Shown: positions 15,916-26,275 of the stretch, piece by piece | Numbering within the stretch: position 1 is the stretch's first letter | Layout: every line of letters begins with the position of its first letter | From: Vibrio vulnificus NBRC 15645 = ATCC 27562 | Lineage (GTDB): Bacteria; Pseudomonadota; Gammaproteobacteria; Enterobacterales; Vibrionaceae | DNA length: 64,000 nucleotides | Reading direction: 5' to 3' | Assembly (NCBI RefSeq): GCF_002224265.1 | Contig: NZ_CP012882.1 | Location: 1,240,001 to 1,304,000 of the forward strand | Made by a program: the position numbers and the translations under genes | Notes under the pieces: model-generated | The model's database searches: none | Told to the model about the DNA's origin: nothing | The model's input: only the letters and a program-made list of their open reading frames with translations

Positions 15916-18750
15916 ATGAAATATACGCCGCTCGCACTTTCACTTGCCGCGCTATTCGCTTTTGGGGTAGGGACTCCTTCGCAAGCCTATGCTCAATCTG
16001 TCGCTTGGGATCAAGCAAACGAGACATGGTTAACTCAATCGACAGATCATTTTGTTATCCACTTTAGAAATGGTCATGAAAAGCAAGCCGCAAGAGCGCT
16101 TGATCTCGCCGAACAATCACATAAAGAGTTGGTGCCATACTTTGGTTACGAGCCGAAAGAAAAAACAGAATTGGTGTTGGTCGATGAGGTGGACTATTCA
16201 AACGGTTGGGCGACGGTGGTGCCATATCCACAAATTCGTTTGATTATGAGTCCACCAGATGAAGCAAATGGCTTGGAAAATAACGATGAGTGGATGCATC
16301 TACTTATTAAGCATGAGTACGCGCATATCATGCACATGGAAATGGGCGGCGGCGCGGTCAACGTTTTTCGTAAAATATTTGGTCGCAACCCATTTCTTTA
16401 TCCTCATCTCATGACGCCTTCTTTTATGCTGGAAGGGTTGGCGGTTTATCTGGAAACCAATGAACAAGCTGGCTATGGACGCTTGCAAGGCTCTGGTTAT
16501 GACATGGAAATGAGAATGGAAGTCGCCTCTGGTGACGTGAAAGATCTCAACCAAGTTGCCGTGGCGGCAAGAGAATGGCCGCTAGGCTATAACTATTTGT
16601 ACGGAGCCTATTTCGTACAATACCTAGCTGATACCTATGGTGATGCGAAGGTGCAAGAGTTTTTGCAGGGTTACAGCCGCAAGCTTATCCCGTTCTTTTT
16701 GCTCAACAGCACGGCGAGAAAAACCTTTGGGAAGGATTTTGAACAGCTTTGGTCTGATTTCCAAGCTCATATTTATGAGAAATACCAAGGCGATCTTGCC
16801 ACCATGATGGAGCAAGCCGTCATTGGTGAGGGGAAATACACCGCCCCATTTATGCAAGTGTTTACCGCAACGGACAATGGTGTTTTGGTTAACGTCGACA
16901 ATGGTGAGGATGCGAGTGAACTGAGGTTGTTGGACGATGGCAGTGATGAGCGCGTGGGAGCCTCTCTGACTAAAACGAAAAACATCAACTCGCTCGATTT
17001 CCATCCTCAAAGTGGGGTGCTGGCGACGCGTTCTATCGCTTATGCCGATGGCAGAGTGCTGAGCGATGTTTATCTTTATCAAGATGATCGTTGGCAAGCG
17101 TTGACAGAGAAGCAGCGTTTTCGCAGCGCTAAATGGCTCCCTGATGGCCAGCGTTACTTAGCTACACGTAAGGTGAATGGTCTCAGTGAACTGTGGTTAA
17201 TGACTGCGCGACAAGCAGAAAGCGGTCAGCAAATTTGGCAAGGCACGATTGGTGACGTATTGGGTGGATTTGCAGTGTCTCATGATGGTCGTTTTATCGT
17301 GGCGAGTGTTAAACGATCGAGTGAAGGTTGGAACCTTGAAAAATTTGACTTAACCGCGTTGCAATGGACTCCGCTAACGCAATCCCGTGCTGTCGAAAAT
17401 TCACCGGCGTTTACCCCAGAAGGTGAAGTGCTGTTTAGTGCCGATTATGATGGGGTGTTTAACATCTACTCGCTCGACATAGAATCTGGCGAAATAAAGC
17501 AGTTGACTCGTGAAGTGGGTGGCGCATTTACACCACAAACTCACCGTGATTCAGGTTTTGTTTATCAATCGTATGATGCCGACGGCTATACCTTGAAAGA
17601 AAAATCAGACAGGGTTGCAGTGACCACTTTCACGGTTGCCGACAAAGATGGTCAATATCAGTATGCCGATCCTGTTGAGCAGGTAGCGGAAAAAAGCGAG
17701 ATCAGTGACTACTCTCCTTGGTCCAGCTTGCGCCCAAGAACGTGGTTGCCGATTGCTGCACAAGATGAGAATCAAAAATTAGCCGGTTTCATCATTAATG
17801 GTGCTGATGCATTAAGTCGTCATCAATATCAATTGGGTTTGTCATGGGATTTTGAAAACGATCTTGCACAGTTCAATCTGGGCTATTTGTATGATTCGCG
17901 TTGGCTCGTTCAAGCATCGCGTACACACGATTTCACTACGTTCAAGCAAGGTACGACAGAGACCTATCGAATAGAACAAAGTGACAGTGCGTTGCTCCAA
18001 CGCAATCACATCTTTACGGCTTTTGAAGACCAACTCAGTGTTGCCGCAGGTATTTATTGGGATAAAGATTCAGAAGCAAAAGCGCCATCTTTTGGTGCGA
18101 TCACTCCGTATCGAGATCAAGAAGAAAGCTTGGTGGGTTTGGCCGTTACTTTTGATAATCGCGAAAGCTATCTTAATGTGCCAGGAGTAGGTTGGGGGCA
18201 TTACCTCGATGCGGTTGTGGAAACTAACGACTGGCTAAGCAGTGACTACCAAGGGGAGAAATTTCAGGCGCAGTGGCAGATGACATTCGATTTGCCGGGA
18301 AGAAGCACGCTGTCACTTCGCCTTGCGGGTGGCTATGCGGACGAAAAAGCCAAGCCTTTCCGTTTGGGTGGCTCTGATCAAAGTGACGAACATGCTCTGT
18401 TTGGCCGCGAGTCACAGTCTCTAAGAGGTTATGATGAAAACGTTCAACGAGGCGATCGTTATTTCACACAGCGACTCACAGCAACCACGTGGTTAGCGCG
18501 CGTTGAGCGCAACTGGGGGCTTTACCCAATTGGTTTGGGTGATATTTCAGCTTCGGTGTTCGCCGACTCAGGGACGGCTTGGAGTGAACAAACAAGTCGA
18601 AATCAGCTGAGTGGAGCGGGTTTGTCGGTCACGGTTGAAACGCGTCTGGGATACAATCTCGTGCTACCGATCACCTTAGGATATGCTCATGGCTTTGATT
18701 CGGAACTGGGTAAAGATCAGTTCTTCTTCTCGGTGGCGGGGCAGTTTTAA
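15916..18750 (+). CDS. Outer-membrane protein: metallopeptidase domain, TolB-like propeller and beta-barrel
   Basis: A 944-residue exported protein counted from ATG 15916, where a clean signal peptide begins (MKYTPLALSLAALFAFG, ending QAYAQ); the frame is open upstream. Residues about 35-270 resemble a gluzincin-type peptidase: HEYAH at 133-137 and a downstream glutamate in MLEGLAVYLE (Glu173). The middle (about 300-580) has repeated short blades with LSFHP/SHDGR-type motifs as in TolB/WD40-like propellers. The C terminus is rich in alternating strands, contains LGGSDQSDEHALFGRESQSLRGY (a surface-antigen/Omp85-like segment, split here as LGGSDQ ... LRGY), and ends in Phe like an outer-membrane barrel. 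Substrate and exact role are unknown. It is monocistronic. Confidence 0.8.
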   Translation: MKYTPLALSLAALFAFGVGTPSQAYAQSVAWDQANETWLTQSTDHFVIHFRNGHEKQAARALDLAEQSHKELVPYFGYEPKEKTELVLVDEVDYSNGWATVVPYPQIRLIMSPPDEANGLENNDEWMHLLIKHEYAHIMHMEMGGGAVNVFRKIFGRNPFLYPHLMTPSFMLEGLAVYLETNEQAGYGRLQGSGYDMEMRMEVASGDVKDLNQVAVAAREWPLGYNYLYGAYFVQYLADTYGDAKVQEFLQGYSRKLIPFFLLNSTARKTFGKDFEQLWSDFQAHIYEKYQGDLATMMEQAVIGEGKYTAPFMQVFTATDNGVLVNVDNGEDASELRLLDDGSDERVGASLTKTKNINSLDFHPQSGVLATRSIAYADGRVLSDVYLYQDDRWQALTEKQRFRSAKWLPDGQRYLATRKVNGLSELWLMTARQAESGQQIWQGTIGDVLGGFAVSHDGRFIVASVKRSSEGWNLEKFDLTALQWTPLTQSRAVENSPAFTPEGEVLFSADYDGVFNIYSLDIESGEIKQLTREVGGAFTPQTHRDSGFVYQSYDADGYTLKEKSDRVAVTTFTVADKDGQYQYADPVEQVAEKSEISDYSPWSSLRPRTWLPIAAQDENQKLAGFIINGADALSRHQYQLGLSWDFENDLAQFNLGYLYDSRWLVQASRTHDFTTFKQGTTETYRIEQSDSALLQRNHIFTAFEDQLSVAAGIYWDKDSEAKAPSFGAITPYRDQEESLVGLAVTFDNRESYLNVPGVGWGHYLDAVVETNDWLSSDYQGEKFQAQWQMTFDLPGRSTLSLRLAGGYADEKAKPFRLGGSDQSDEHALFGRESQSLRGYDENVQRGDRYFTQRLTATTWLARVERNWGLYPIGLGDISASVFADSGTAWSEQTSRNQLSGAGLSVTVETRLGYNLVLPITLGYAHGFDSELGKDQFFFSVAGQF

Positions 18751-18771
18751 ATCGCCACTAGAACCAATAAA

Positions 18772-18797
18772 CAAGGCAGCGTTACGCTGCCTTGTTT
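18772..18797. terminator. Bidirectional intrinsic terminator
   Basis: CAAGGCAGC-GTTAC-GCTGCCTTGTTT hairpin between the convergent peptidase/barrel gene and the Aer-like receptor gene. Confidence 0.85.
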
Positions 18798-18815
18798 GCT
18801 GTTTCACCAAAGAGG

Positions 18816-20360
18816 TTAGACAAATTGTTTCATTAAACGCTGTAAGTCTTCAATGCTGTCCACTAAGTGGCTAGTGCGTTGCACAGAGCTGTGGGACGAC
18901 TGAGACGTATCGTCGGCGAGCTGCTTAATGTTGACGATGTTGCGATTGATCTCTTGCGTTACGCTGGCTTGTTGCTCTACCGCAGTGGCGATTTGATGGC
19001 TGCTGTCTGTTACCGCGTCCAACTTATCGCGAATAACGGAAAGAACATCGCCTGTTGCATCGGCTTGTTTCTTACAATCCTGAGATAAATCAAACCCTGT
19101 ATTCATCGCTTCCACCGCCTGTTTGGCCGTTGTTTGAAGCTGATTGATCATTGCATGGATCTCATTGGCACTGCTGCCCGTTTTAGAGGCCAAATTCCGG
19201 ACTTCATCGGCGACTACGGCAAAGCCACGGCCAGCCTCTCCAGCGCGTGCGGCTTCAATCGCAGCATTTAACGCCAGCAAATTAGTCTGTTCAGAGATGG
19301 TGGTGATCACTTCTAAAATACTGTCGATTTTCTGAGTATGGTTCGATAACTGCTCAATCACGGCTTTAGAGTGTTCCAGCTCTTTGGCCATGGCATCCAC
19401 CACTCGTATGGTGGTTCCAATACTCTCCAAGCCTGTTTGAGACGCCTCATTGGCTTCTTCCGTAAGCATGGACGCAGCAGACGCCGCATTCGCCACCTCA
19501 TTGATCGAGTGAGTCAGCTCCTCAACGGCGGCGGCCACTTGCTGCGTTTCGTGGCATTGTTGATCCAAGCTGGCACCTATGGACTGAATGGTGGCAAATT
19601 CCTCTTCTGCTGAGATCAGAATTCCGCCAGAAGTTTCAGTGGCACGAGCCGTCACCGCGCGCAATTCCGCCTTTTTCATCATTAACGCCAACTCGATTTG
19701 TGAGTAATCGTCAAAATGATTGGTATAAGGCTTCTCCATGAGGGGATTATGATAGGCATCGTGAGCTAGGGTTCGAAGATTGCCAAATCGTTTCGCTTGG
19801 TAGAGAGCATTAACACCTAGTAGCAAAGCGCAACCACCGCTTAGAGTGAGCAAAGCGCTAGAAGCGGTGAGTGTGCCAGCCAAAATTAAGCCCGCAGTGG
19901 CAAAAGAACCAAGAGTAGAAAGGTGGTGGAAAGTGAGCCTTGGTTTTGCACGATGTTTATTTGCTCGCAGCTGATCGTAAAGCATCTGTGCTCGTTCTAC
20001 TTGCTCTGCGCTTGGTTTAGAACGGACGGATTGAAATTCAATGATGTCGCCATCCGCACTTTTGATCGGCGTAACGAATGCTGAAACCCAGTAATGCTTG
20101 TCATCGCTGCATTGGTTTTTTACTAACCCCATCCAGCTTTTTCCTGAGCGTAAGTATTGCCACAGCTGAGCAAACGCTTGTTTTGGCATATCAGGGTGAC
20201 GAACCATGTTATGAGGATTGCCAACTAACTCCTGCTGTGAGAACCCGGCAATATCACAAAACTCGTTGTTAGCGTAAGTAATGATGCTGTCTGGGTTGGT
20301 GGTTGAGATCAAATTGGCACGTTCTGAATAGTGTTTGTTGAGCGTAGATTGGGTGGTCAT
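18816..20360 (-). CDS. Aer-like methyl-accepting chemotaxis protein with PAS sensor
   Basis: A 514-residue receptor. The N-terminal PAS domain (about 15-115; [21 protein letters not shown] and [13 protein letters not shown]) is of the Aer redox/energy-taxis type. It is followed by a hydrophobic membrane anchor (about 150-185) and a cytoplasmic signalling domain with the conserved hairpin tip ([19 protein letters not shown]). There is no periplasmic domain, so it senses internally, probably through a flavin or haem in the PAS domain. It would signal to an unlinked CheA/CheW. It stands alone, ending at a shared bidirectional terminator. Confidence 0.93.
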   Translation of the reverse strand: MTTQSTLNKHYSERANLISTTNPDSIITYANNEFCDIAGFSQQELVGNPHNMVRHPDMPKQAFAQLWQYLRSGKSWMGLVKNQCSDDKHYWVSAFVTPIKSADGDIIEFQSVRSKPSAEQVERAQMLYDQLRANKHRAKPRLTFHHLSTLGSFATAGLILAGTLTASSALLTLSGGCALLLGVNALYQAKRFGNLRTLAHDAYHNPLMEKPYTNHFDDYSQIELALMMKKAELRAVTARATETSGGILISAEEEFATIQSIGASLDQQCHETQQVAAAVEELTHSINEVANAASAASMLTEEANEASQTGLESIGTTIRVVDAMAKELEHSKAVIEQLSNHTQKIDSILEVITTISEQTNLLALNAAIEAARAGEAGRGFAVVADEVRNLASKTGSSANEIHAMINQLQTTAKQAVEAMNTGFDLSQDCKKQADATGDVLSVIRDKLDAVTDSSHQIATAVEQQASVTQEINRNIVNIKQLADDTSQSSHSSVQRTSHLVDSIEDLQRLMKQFV

Positions 20361-20761
20361 TTTGATTATTATTTCTCTTAGAATGTGTGATAGAGCAAGT
20401 CGTGAAAAGGTGCTTATGAATACACCAGTGCATATGATACAGCTCGAATAATCGTTGCATTTATGACCTGAATCAAAGCTTTAGAAATATTAACAAAATG
20501 ATTATTAAAAGGTGATTCGCTTCAACTTGGTGTGAAAAATAGAACACTTGAAACAAATTGTTACATTGGTATCGTGATGTCGATCGTATCAATTGTTCGT
20601 TTTTGATCACTGACGGCCAATAAGTTGGGGTAAATTGTGAAAAAATATTACACAAAGTTTGCTTTAAAACGATCTTCTTTTCTAAATATCGTTGTACATC
20701 TTGGTATAAAAAGTGTCCAACCCCACATTTTCAAGGGTTTATTCATCTAACCCTAAAGTAT

Positions 20762-20778
20762 CTACCCCTTTAGGGTAG
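20762..20778. promoter_or_regulatory. Inverted repeat, possible NarP-type site before nirB
   Basis: CTACCC-CTTTA-GGGTAG. The left side contains TACCCCT, which fits the NarL/NarP heptamer TACYNMT; the right heptamer has one mismatch and the spacing is not the standard 7-2-7. Nitrate/nitrite control through NarP is plausible for this operon but unproven. Confidence 0.4.
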
Positions 20779-20791
20779 TTTAATTTCGTAA

Positions 20792-20805
20792 TTGATTTAC
20801 ATCAT
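20792..20805. promoter_or_regulatory. FNR-type site before nirB
   Basis: TTGAT-TTAC-ATCAT differs by one base from TTGATNNNNATCAA. It lies 64 bases before the nirB start, close to where an activating site would be expected for anaerobic induction. Confidence 0.65.
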
Positions 20806-20868
20806 ATTTTCATTTTCTTTCATAATTAACAATGCGCTCAGATAAGAACCTAACCCTTAGGAAGTATT

Positions 20869-23430
20869 ATGAGCAAGTTGAAGCTAGTGATTGTCGGTAA
20901 CGGGATGGTCGGCCACCGTTATATCGAAGATCTGGTTGATAAAACGGATGTTTCTCAATACGACATTACCGTATTTTGTGAAGAGCCACGCGTCGCGTAC
21001 GATCGCGTCCATCTCTCTTCTTATTTCTCACATCACACTGCAGATGAACTCTCATTGGTGAAAACGGGCTTTTATGAAAAGCACGCGATCAAAGTGTTGT
21101 TAGGTGAGCGCGCGATCAATATTAACCGTGAAAAACAAACGGTGTATTCGAGTTCGGGCCGTGAAATTCAATACGATAAGCTGATTCTTGCAACAGGTTC
21201 TTACCCATTTGTACCACCAATCAAAGGTAATGAGAGCAAAGATTGCTTTGTTTACCGTACCATCGAAGATCTTAAAGCCATCGAAGCATGTGCGAAGAAG
21301 AGCAAAAGCGGTGTGGTGATTGGCGGCGGTTTGCTTGGTTTGGAAGCGGCTGGTGCGCTGAAAGCACTCGGTATGGAAACACACGTTGTCGAGTTTGCCC
21401 CTAAACTGATGGCTGAACAGCTTGATCAAGCGGGTGGTGATCAACTTCGTCAAAAAATCGAACGTATGGGCGTGAAAGTTCATACCAGCAAAAACACCTT
21501 GGAAATCGCAGCAGAAGGCGAACAAGCACGCAATGTGATGCGCTTTGCTGATGGCACTGAGCTTGAGACTGACTTCATCGTGTTCTCTGCGGGTATCCGT
21601 CCTCAAGACAAATTGGCTCGCCAAATGGGCCTGGGTATCGCACCTCGTGGCGGTATTGAAATTAACGATCACTGTCAAACCACAGACAGCAATATCTACG
21701 CCATTGGTGAATGTGCGTCATGGAATAAGATGTTCTACGGGCTGGTTGCGCCGGGCTATAAAATGGCCACCGTTGCCGTGGATCACCTGCTAGGCAACGT
21801 TGACAGCAAGTTTGAAGGGGCGGATATGTCTGCCAAGCTCAAACTGCTGGGTGTCAAAGTAGGGTCGATTGGCGATGCGAATGGTCGTACACCTGGTTGT
21901 AAGAGCTACGTTTATCAAAACGAAGAGCTTGAAGTCTACAAGCGTTTGATCGTTTCAGCAGACAACAAGAAATTACTCGGCGCAGTAATGGTAGGTGACA
22001 CGTCGGATTACGGTGACTTACTGCAACTGATGTTGAATGAAATTGAGCTACCACAGCATCCAGATACTTTGATCCTGCCAGCGCACGCTGATGCTGAGAA
22101 GCCAAAACTCGGTGCGGATTCACTGCCAGATTCTGCGGTGATCTGTTCGTGTTTCGATGTGACTAAAGGCAAAATCGCGCAAGCGGTGGCTGACGGCCAT
22201 CACACCATCGGCGACATCAAAGCAGTGACCGGTGCAGGCACTGGCTGTGGCGGTTGTATTCCGCTGGTCACGTCAGTACTAAACGCTGAGCTTGCAAAAG
22301 CGGGCGTTGAAGTGAAAAGCGATATCTGTGAGCACTTCGCATACTCTCGCCAAGAGCTGTTCCACCTCATTCGCATCGAAGAGATCAAAACCTTTGATGA
22401 ACTGTTGGCAAAACATGGCAAAGGCTATGGCTGTGAAGTGTGTAAGCCAGCGGTGGGGTCAATTTTGGCGTCATGCTGGGGTGAGCACATCCTGAAGCCT
22501 CAGTTAGTGAAGCTGCACGACACCAACGATAACTTCCTTGGCAACATGCAAAAAGACGGCACTTATTCGGTGATCCCACGTATGGCGGGTGGTGAAGTGA
22601 CGCCACAGGCACTAAAAGTGTTGGCTGAAGTGGCGGCGGAATACAATCTCTACACCAAAGTAACGGGTGCACAACGTATTGGTCTGTTTGGTGCGCAAAA
22701 AGATGACCTTCCAGCTATCTGGAAAAAACTGATTGCCGCTGGCTATGAAACTGGTCAAGCGTATGCCAAAGCACTGCGTATGGCGAAGACCTGTGTTGGT
22801 TCAACCTGGTGTCGTTACGGTGTTCAAGATTCAGTCGGTCTTGGCGTGTTTATTGAGAACCGTTACAAAGGCATCCGCACTCCGCACAAGATGAAATTTG
22901 GCGTATCAGGCTGTACGCGTGAATGTGCTGAAGCACAGGGTAAAGACCTCGGTATTATCGCCACAGATGCAGGCTGGAACATGTACGTGTGTGGCAATGG
23001 CGGTATGAAGCCTCGCCACGCCGATTTGCTGGCTAGCGACCTAGACCAAGAAACGCTGATCAAATACATCGACCGTTTCATGATGTTCTACATCCGTACT
23101 TCTGGGCCACTGCAACGCACCTCTGTGTGGCTAGGCAACATGGAAGGTGGTGTGGACTACCTACGCCAAGTGATTGTTGAAGACAAATTAGGCATCAATG
23201 AACAGTTGGAAGCGGACATCGCGAAATTGGTGGAAGCGTATCGCTGTGAATGGAATGAAACCATTAACGACGAAGCTCAGCTAACACGCTTTGCGCACTT
23301 TATTAACTCAGACAAGCGTGATGAAAACGTCGTGTTTGTTTCAGAGCGTCAACAACATCGCCCAGCAACGTTTGCAGAGAAACACCCAGAGTTGAAAGGT
23401 GACATCTTGCACGTAGCGGTAACGGAATAA
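20869..23430 (+). CDS. nirB: Nitrite reductase (NADH), large subunit
   Basis: An 853-residue cytoplasmic enzyme that reduces nitrite to ammonium with NADH. Order: FAD/NADH oxidoreductase domain (VIVGNGMVGHRY at the N terminus; VVIGGGLLGLEAAG), two Cys-rich BFD-like [2Fe-2S] segments (ICSCFDVTKG with GTGCGGC, and YGCEVCKP), then the sulfite/nitrite reductase half with the sirohaem-[4Fe-4S] cysteines (TCVGSTWC near 640 and SGCTREC near 680). Length matches the family. TAGGAAG precedes the ATG. It heads the nirB-nirD-nirC-cobA group, and cobA supplies the sirohaem precursor. FNR- and possible NarP-type sites upstream suggest anaerobic, nitrite-responsive expression. Confidence 0.98.
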   Translation: MSKLKLVIVGNGMVGHRYIEDLVDKTDVSQYDITVFCEEPRVAYDRVHLSSYFSHHTADELSLVKTGFYEKHAIKVLLGERAININREKQTVYSSSGREIQYDKLILATGSYPFVPPIKGNESKDCFVYRTIEDLKAIEACAKKSKSGVVIGGGLLGLEAAGALKALGMETHVVEFAPKLMAEQLDQAGGDQLRQKIERMGVKVHTSKNTLEIAAEGEQARNVMRFADGTELETDFIVFSAGIRPQDKLARQMGLGIAPRGGIEINDHCQTTDSNIYAIGECASWNKMFYGLVAPGYKMATVAVDHLLGNVDSKFEGADMSAKLKLLGVKVGSIGDANGRTPGCKSYVYQNEELEVYKRLIVSADNKKLLGAVMVGDTSDYGDLLQLMLNEIELPQHPDTLILPAHADAEKPKLGADSLPDSAVICSCFDVTKGKIAQAVADGHHTIGDIKAVTGAGTGCGGCIPLVTSVLNAELAKAGVEVKSDICEHFAYSRQELFHLIRIEEIKTFDELLAKHGKGYGCEVCKPAVGSILASCWGEHILKPQLVKLHDTNDNFLGNMQKDGTYSVIPRMAGGEVTPQALKVLAEVAAEYNLYTKVTGAQRIGLFGAQKDDLPAIWKKLIAAGYETGQAYAKALRMAKTCVGSTWCRYGVQDSVGLGVFIENRYKGIRTPHKMKFGVSGCTRECAEAQGKDLGIIATDAGWNMYVCGNGGMKPRHADLLASDLDQETLIKYIDRFMMFYIRTSGPLQRTSVWLGNMEGGVDYLRQVIVEDKLGINEQLEADIAKLVEAYRCEWNETINDEAQLTRFAHFINSDKRDENVVFVSERQQHRPATFAEKHPELKGDILHVAVTE

Positions 23431-23444
23431 TAGGAGAAGCAAAC

Positions 23445-23768
23445 ATGGCTTTTGAACAAGTATGCGACATTAACGACATTATTCCTGGTACCGGTGTTTG
23501 TGCCTTGGTCAATGGGCAGCAAATTGCGCTGTTCAGACCAAGTGAAGAAGAGCAGGTGTTTGCGATCAGTAACATGGATCCATTCGCACGCTCAAACGTG
23601 CTGTCTCGTGGTTTGATTGCTGAGCACAAAGGTGAACTTTGGGTAGCGAGTCCACTGAAAAAGCAGCGTTTTAACTTGGCAACCGGTGCGTGTATGGAAG
23701 ATGAACGCTTTAACATCAAAGCGTATCAAGCACGCGTCAATAACGGCATTGTCGAAATCTCTGCTTAG
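23445..23768 (+). CDS. nirD: Nitrite reductase (NADH), small subunit
   Basis: A 107-residue Rieske-fold protein that pairs with NirB. Like other NirD proteins it keeps the fold but lacks the Rieske Cys-His cluster ligands; for example ISNMDPFARSNVLSRG stands where the first ligand loop would be. AGGAGAAGC precedes the ATG, 14 bases after nirB stops, so the two are co-transcribed. Confidence 0.96.
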   Translation: MAFEQVCDINDIIPGTGVCALVNGQQIALFRPSEEEQVFAISNMDPFARSNVLSRGLIAEHKGELWVASPLKKQRFNLATGACMEDERFNIKAYQARVNNGIVEISA

Positions 23769-23920
23769 CTAGGCGTTAGGTAAGCTGATACGAGATTCAA
23801 TAGTACAAAGGTTTCTTGTTCCCTTAACGGATTTTTGTAGGGAAAAGACGATATAGAACAGGAAGCCTTTCTCTATTCAATCTTTCACTTTTAATTTTAA
23901 CTTTTATAAAGGGACGCATT

Positions 23921-24778
23921 ATGTCTGACTTAAGACCTGCAGAATTCGTACAAACCATGATTGATGTTGGTGAAGCGAAAGTAAAAACCTCGACCCGCGA
24001 TTTGGTTTTACGCGGTATGATGGCAGGCATCATTCTGTCGTTGGCGGTTGTGGTGGCGATTACAGCCATTACGCAAACAGGCATCGGCATTGTGGGCGCG
24101 TTAGTGTTCCCTGTGGGTTTCTGTATCCTGAGCTTGATGGGTTACGACTTGGTGACAGGTGTTTTTGGCCTTGCACCGTTAGCGAAATTTGAAAACCGTC
24201 CGGGTATTACATGGGGCCGTATTTTACGTTGTTGGGGCCTTGTTGGTCTGGGTAACTTGCTTGGTTCACTACTTGTGGCGTTTTTGATTGCGCTGTCGCT
24301 AACCATGAACTTCAGTGTTGAACCAAATGCTGTCGGTCAAACCTTTATCAAGGCAGCGACTGCTCGTACAGTCGGTTTTGAAAACCTTGGTGCTGATGGT
24401 TGGATCACCTGTTTTGTACGCGGTATTCTATGTAACTTGATGGTGTGTCTAGGTGTGATTGGCAACCTTTCTGCACGTACCGTTGCAGGTAAAATTGCGG
24501 CAATGTGGCTACCTATCTTTATCTTCTTTGCGTTGGTTTTCGAGCACGCGGTGGTGAACATGTTCCTGTTCCCGCTAGGTATGATGCTGGGTGCGGATTT
24601 TGGTATCGCGACTTGGTTGAACTTCAACCTGATCCCAACCATTCTTGGTAACATCGTAGGTGGCTTGCTGTTCACTTGTATTCCTCTGTACCTGACTCAT
24701 GCGAAAACAGCCCCAGCAATTGATGTGACTGAAAAGCAAACTGAAATCAATGCAGAACCTGCACTGAGCATCAAATAA
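23921..24778 (+). CDS. nirC: Formate/nitrite transporter family channel, probable nitrite transporter NirC
   Basis: A 285-residue inner-membrane protein of the FNT family, with about six hydrophobic helices and family motifs ([11 protein letters not shown], then [23 protein letters not shown] and [17 protein letters not shown]). The homopentameric family moves formate or nitrite across the membrane. Position after nirBD points to nitrite import or export. It is separated from nirD by about 150 bases with no clear terminator, so it may be read from the nirB promoter or have its own. A GC-rich hairpin follows the stop codon. Confidence 0.9.
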   Translation: MSDLRPAEFVQTMIDVGEAKVKTSTRDLVLRGMMAGIILSLAVVVAITAITQTGIGIVGALVFPVGFCILSLMGYDLVTGVFGLAPLAKFENRPGITWGRILRCWGLVGLGNLLGSLLVAFLIALSLTMNFSVEPNAVGQTFIKAATARTVGFENLGADGWITCFVRGILCNLMVCLGVIGNLSARTVAGKIAAMWLPIFIFFALVFEHAVVNMFLFPLGMMLGADFGIATWLNFNLIPTILGNIVGGLLFTCIPLYLTHAKTAPAIDVTEKQTEINAEPALSIK

Positions 24779-24785
24779 TCAATTT

Positions 24786-24810
24786 CGCCCTGAGGTGTTC
24801 CCTCAGGGCG
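24786..24810 (+). terminator. Hairpin after nirC, weak terminator or processing site
   Basis: CGCCCTGAG-GTGTTCC-CTCAGGGCG forms a strong stem but lacks a T tract, so it may be an attenuator or RNA-stabilising structure that lets some transcription reach cobA. Confidence 0.5.
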
Positions 24811-24953
24811 ACGATTCACCTGATTCAGTACTGAGAAAATCTCGAAACAGCAACCATCATTCACTCGTTTTGCTGATAAAAAGTAAACATTTCCCTCACA
24901 GAGAGGCGCTGAGTGGTACTCTTTATCATCAAATTTATTCAATAGGCTCAACC

Positions 24954-25712
24954 ATGACGCTAACTTCTTTATCCTCATTGCAAAATCAAGGTTTTGTTTC
25001 TCTTGTCGGCGCGGGCCCCGGTGATCCGGATTTGCTCACGGTCAAGGGCTACCGAGTGATTCAACAAGCGGAAGTGGTGGTATACGACCGTTTGGTTTCA
25101 CCGGAAATTCTCGCGTTAGCCAACGAAAAGGCGGAAATGATCTACGTAGGCAAAAAACTCGATTTTCATTGTGTTCCGCAAGAAGAGATCAACCAAATTC
25201 TGGTGACAAAAGCATTGGAAGGAAAACGCGTGGTTCGCTTGAAAGGGGGCGACTCGTTCATCTTCGGCCGTGGTGGGGAAGAGCTTGAAGAGTTAGCGGA
25301 ACATGGCGTGCGTTTTGAAGTGGTACCGGGCATCACCGCAGCAGCGGGGGCAACGGCTTATGCTGGCATTCCGCTTACCCACAGAGATCACGCGCAAAGT
25401 GTGCAGTTTATTACTGGGCACATCCAAAAAGATGGCAAAGAGATAGAGTGGCCATCATTGGCGCAAGCCAACAACACTTTGGTGTTTTATATGGGGTTAA
25501 AGCAGTGCCGTTATATCGCGGAGAAACTGCTTGAAAACGGGTTGGATGCGTCAACGTCGTGCGCGATTATTGAAAATGGCACCCGTCGCGAACAGCGTGT
25601 ATTGACGGGCAGCCTAACACAACTCCCTGAATTGGCAACTCAAGCAATCAGTCCCGCTTTGATCGTGGTTGGCAGCGTGACTTCGCTGCACGACAAACTC
25701 AAGTGGTTTTAA
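24954..25712 (+). CDS. cobA: Uroporphyrinogen-III C-methyltransferase (sirohaem synthesis)
   Basis: A 252-residue SUMT enzyme that uses two S-adenosylmethionines to convert uroporphyrinogen III to precorrin-2, the first committed step to sirohaem and cobalamin. Family motifs are clear: [18 protein letters not shown] at the N terminus, [29 protein letters not shown], and [22 protein letters not shown]. There is no CysG-type dehydrogenase/chelatase domain, so those steps must be encoded elsewhere. ATG 24954 starts the protein just before the conserved motif; the upstream frame extension is unlike the family. Its place after nirBDC fits supply of sirohaem to NirB. Confidence 0.95.
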   Translation: MTLTSLSSLQNQGFVSLVGAGPGDPDLLTVKGYRVIQQAEVVVYDRLVSPEILALANEKAEMIYVGKKLDFHCVPQEEINQILVTKALEGKRVVRLKGGDSFIFGRGGEELEELAEHGVRFEVVPGITAAAGATAYAGIPLTHRDHAQSVQFITGHIQKDGKEIEWPSLAQANNTLVFYMGLKQCRYIAEKLLENGLDASTSCAIIENGTRREQRVLTGSLTQLPELATQAISPALIVVGSVTSLHDKLKWF

Positions 25713-25718
25713 ACCCAT

Positions 25719-26150
25719 TTATATTGCACAGCGGCTTGGGTTCCGCTGCATTTCTTGCTGGCGAAGAGGCATTTGGTCAATCACCTTTTTCAACAAGGTC
25801 CAATCTGTCTTTTCGCCCCAACGCAACTTCTCCCGTCCATCTTTGCCGACCAATACCCCCGTGTGTTGACCTTTCGGGATATCATAAAACGCATTGAGTA
25901 CACTGAAATCAAAGGCGTCTTGTGCCCAAGTGGGGACGGTGCTGCCATCTTCTTTGATGACCAAGGTAACGATGTCGCGCTCTTGCAAGGTGCACTCCTC
26001 CATCAGTGTTTCCAGCAAAAATTGTTGAACATACTGATCATGAGACGGTGCGAAAAACAGAATGCTCCTGTGCTGCCATTTTTCGGAATCAGCCGGATAC
26101 GAATGAGCCAGAGCACTGAATAAAATGAAGACGATCGACCAATAACGCAT
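25719..26150 (-). CDS. Periplasmic DUF4174 domain protein
   Basis: A 143-residue exported protein with a signal peptide (MRYWSIVFILFSALAHS) and a single DUF4174-like domain: WQHRSILFFAPSHDQYVQQF, LQERDIVTLVI and TGVLVGKDGREKLRWGE, resembling a thioredoxin-like fold without a CxxC. GAGGGAG precedes the ATG. It lies convergent to cobA with only 6 bases between the stops. Function unknown. Confidence 0.8.
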   Translation of the reverse strand: MRYWSIVFILFSALAHSYPADSEKWQHRSILFFAPSHDQYVQQFLLETLMEECTLQERDIVTLVIKEDGSTVPTWAQDAFDFSVLNAFYDIPKGQHTGVLVGKDGREKLRWGEKTDWTLLKKVIDQMPLRQQEMQRNPSRCAI

Positions 26151-26275
26151 ACCGCTCCCTCGTAAGATGTTTTACTTACTATACGTAAGCATAGCTAAAT
26201 GGATTAATTTCGTTTTTCGCCTCGCTTTTTCACCGGCTATCGAATAGGGTTAGGGCTACATTTTTTAGAGAGTAA

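Larger units (their letters stand above)
20361..20868. other. Divergent regulatory region upstream of nirB
   Basis: About 508 bases between the Aer-like receptor gene and nirB. No supported gene. It is AT-rich and includes an FNR-like site and a CTACCC/GGGTAG inverted repeat in its last 110 bases, annotated separately. The remaining 400 bases show nothing I can name. Confidence 0.5.
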
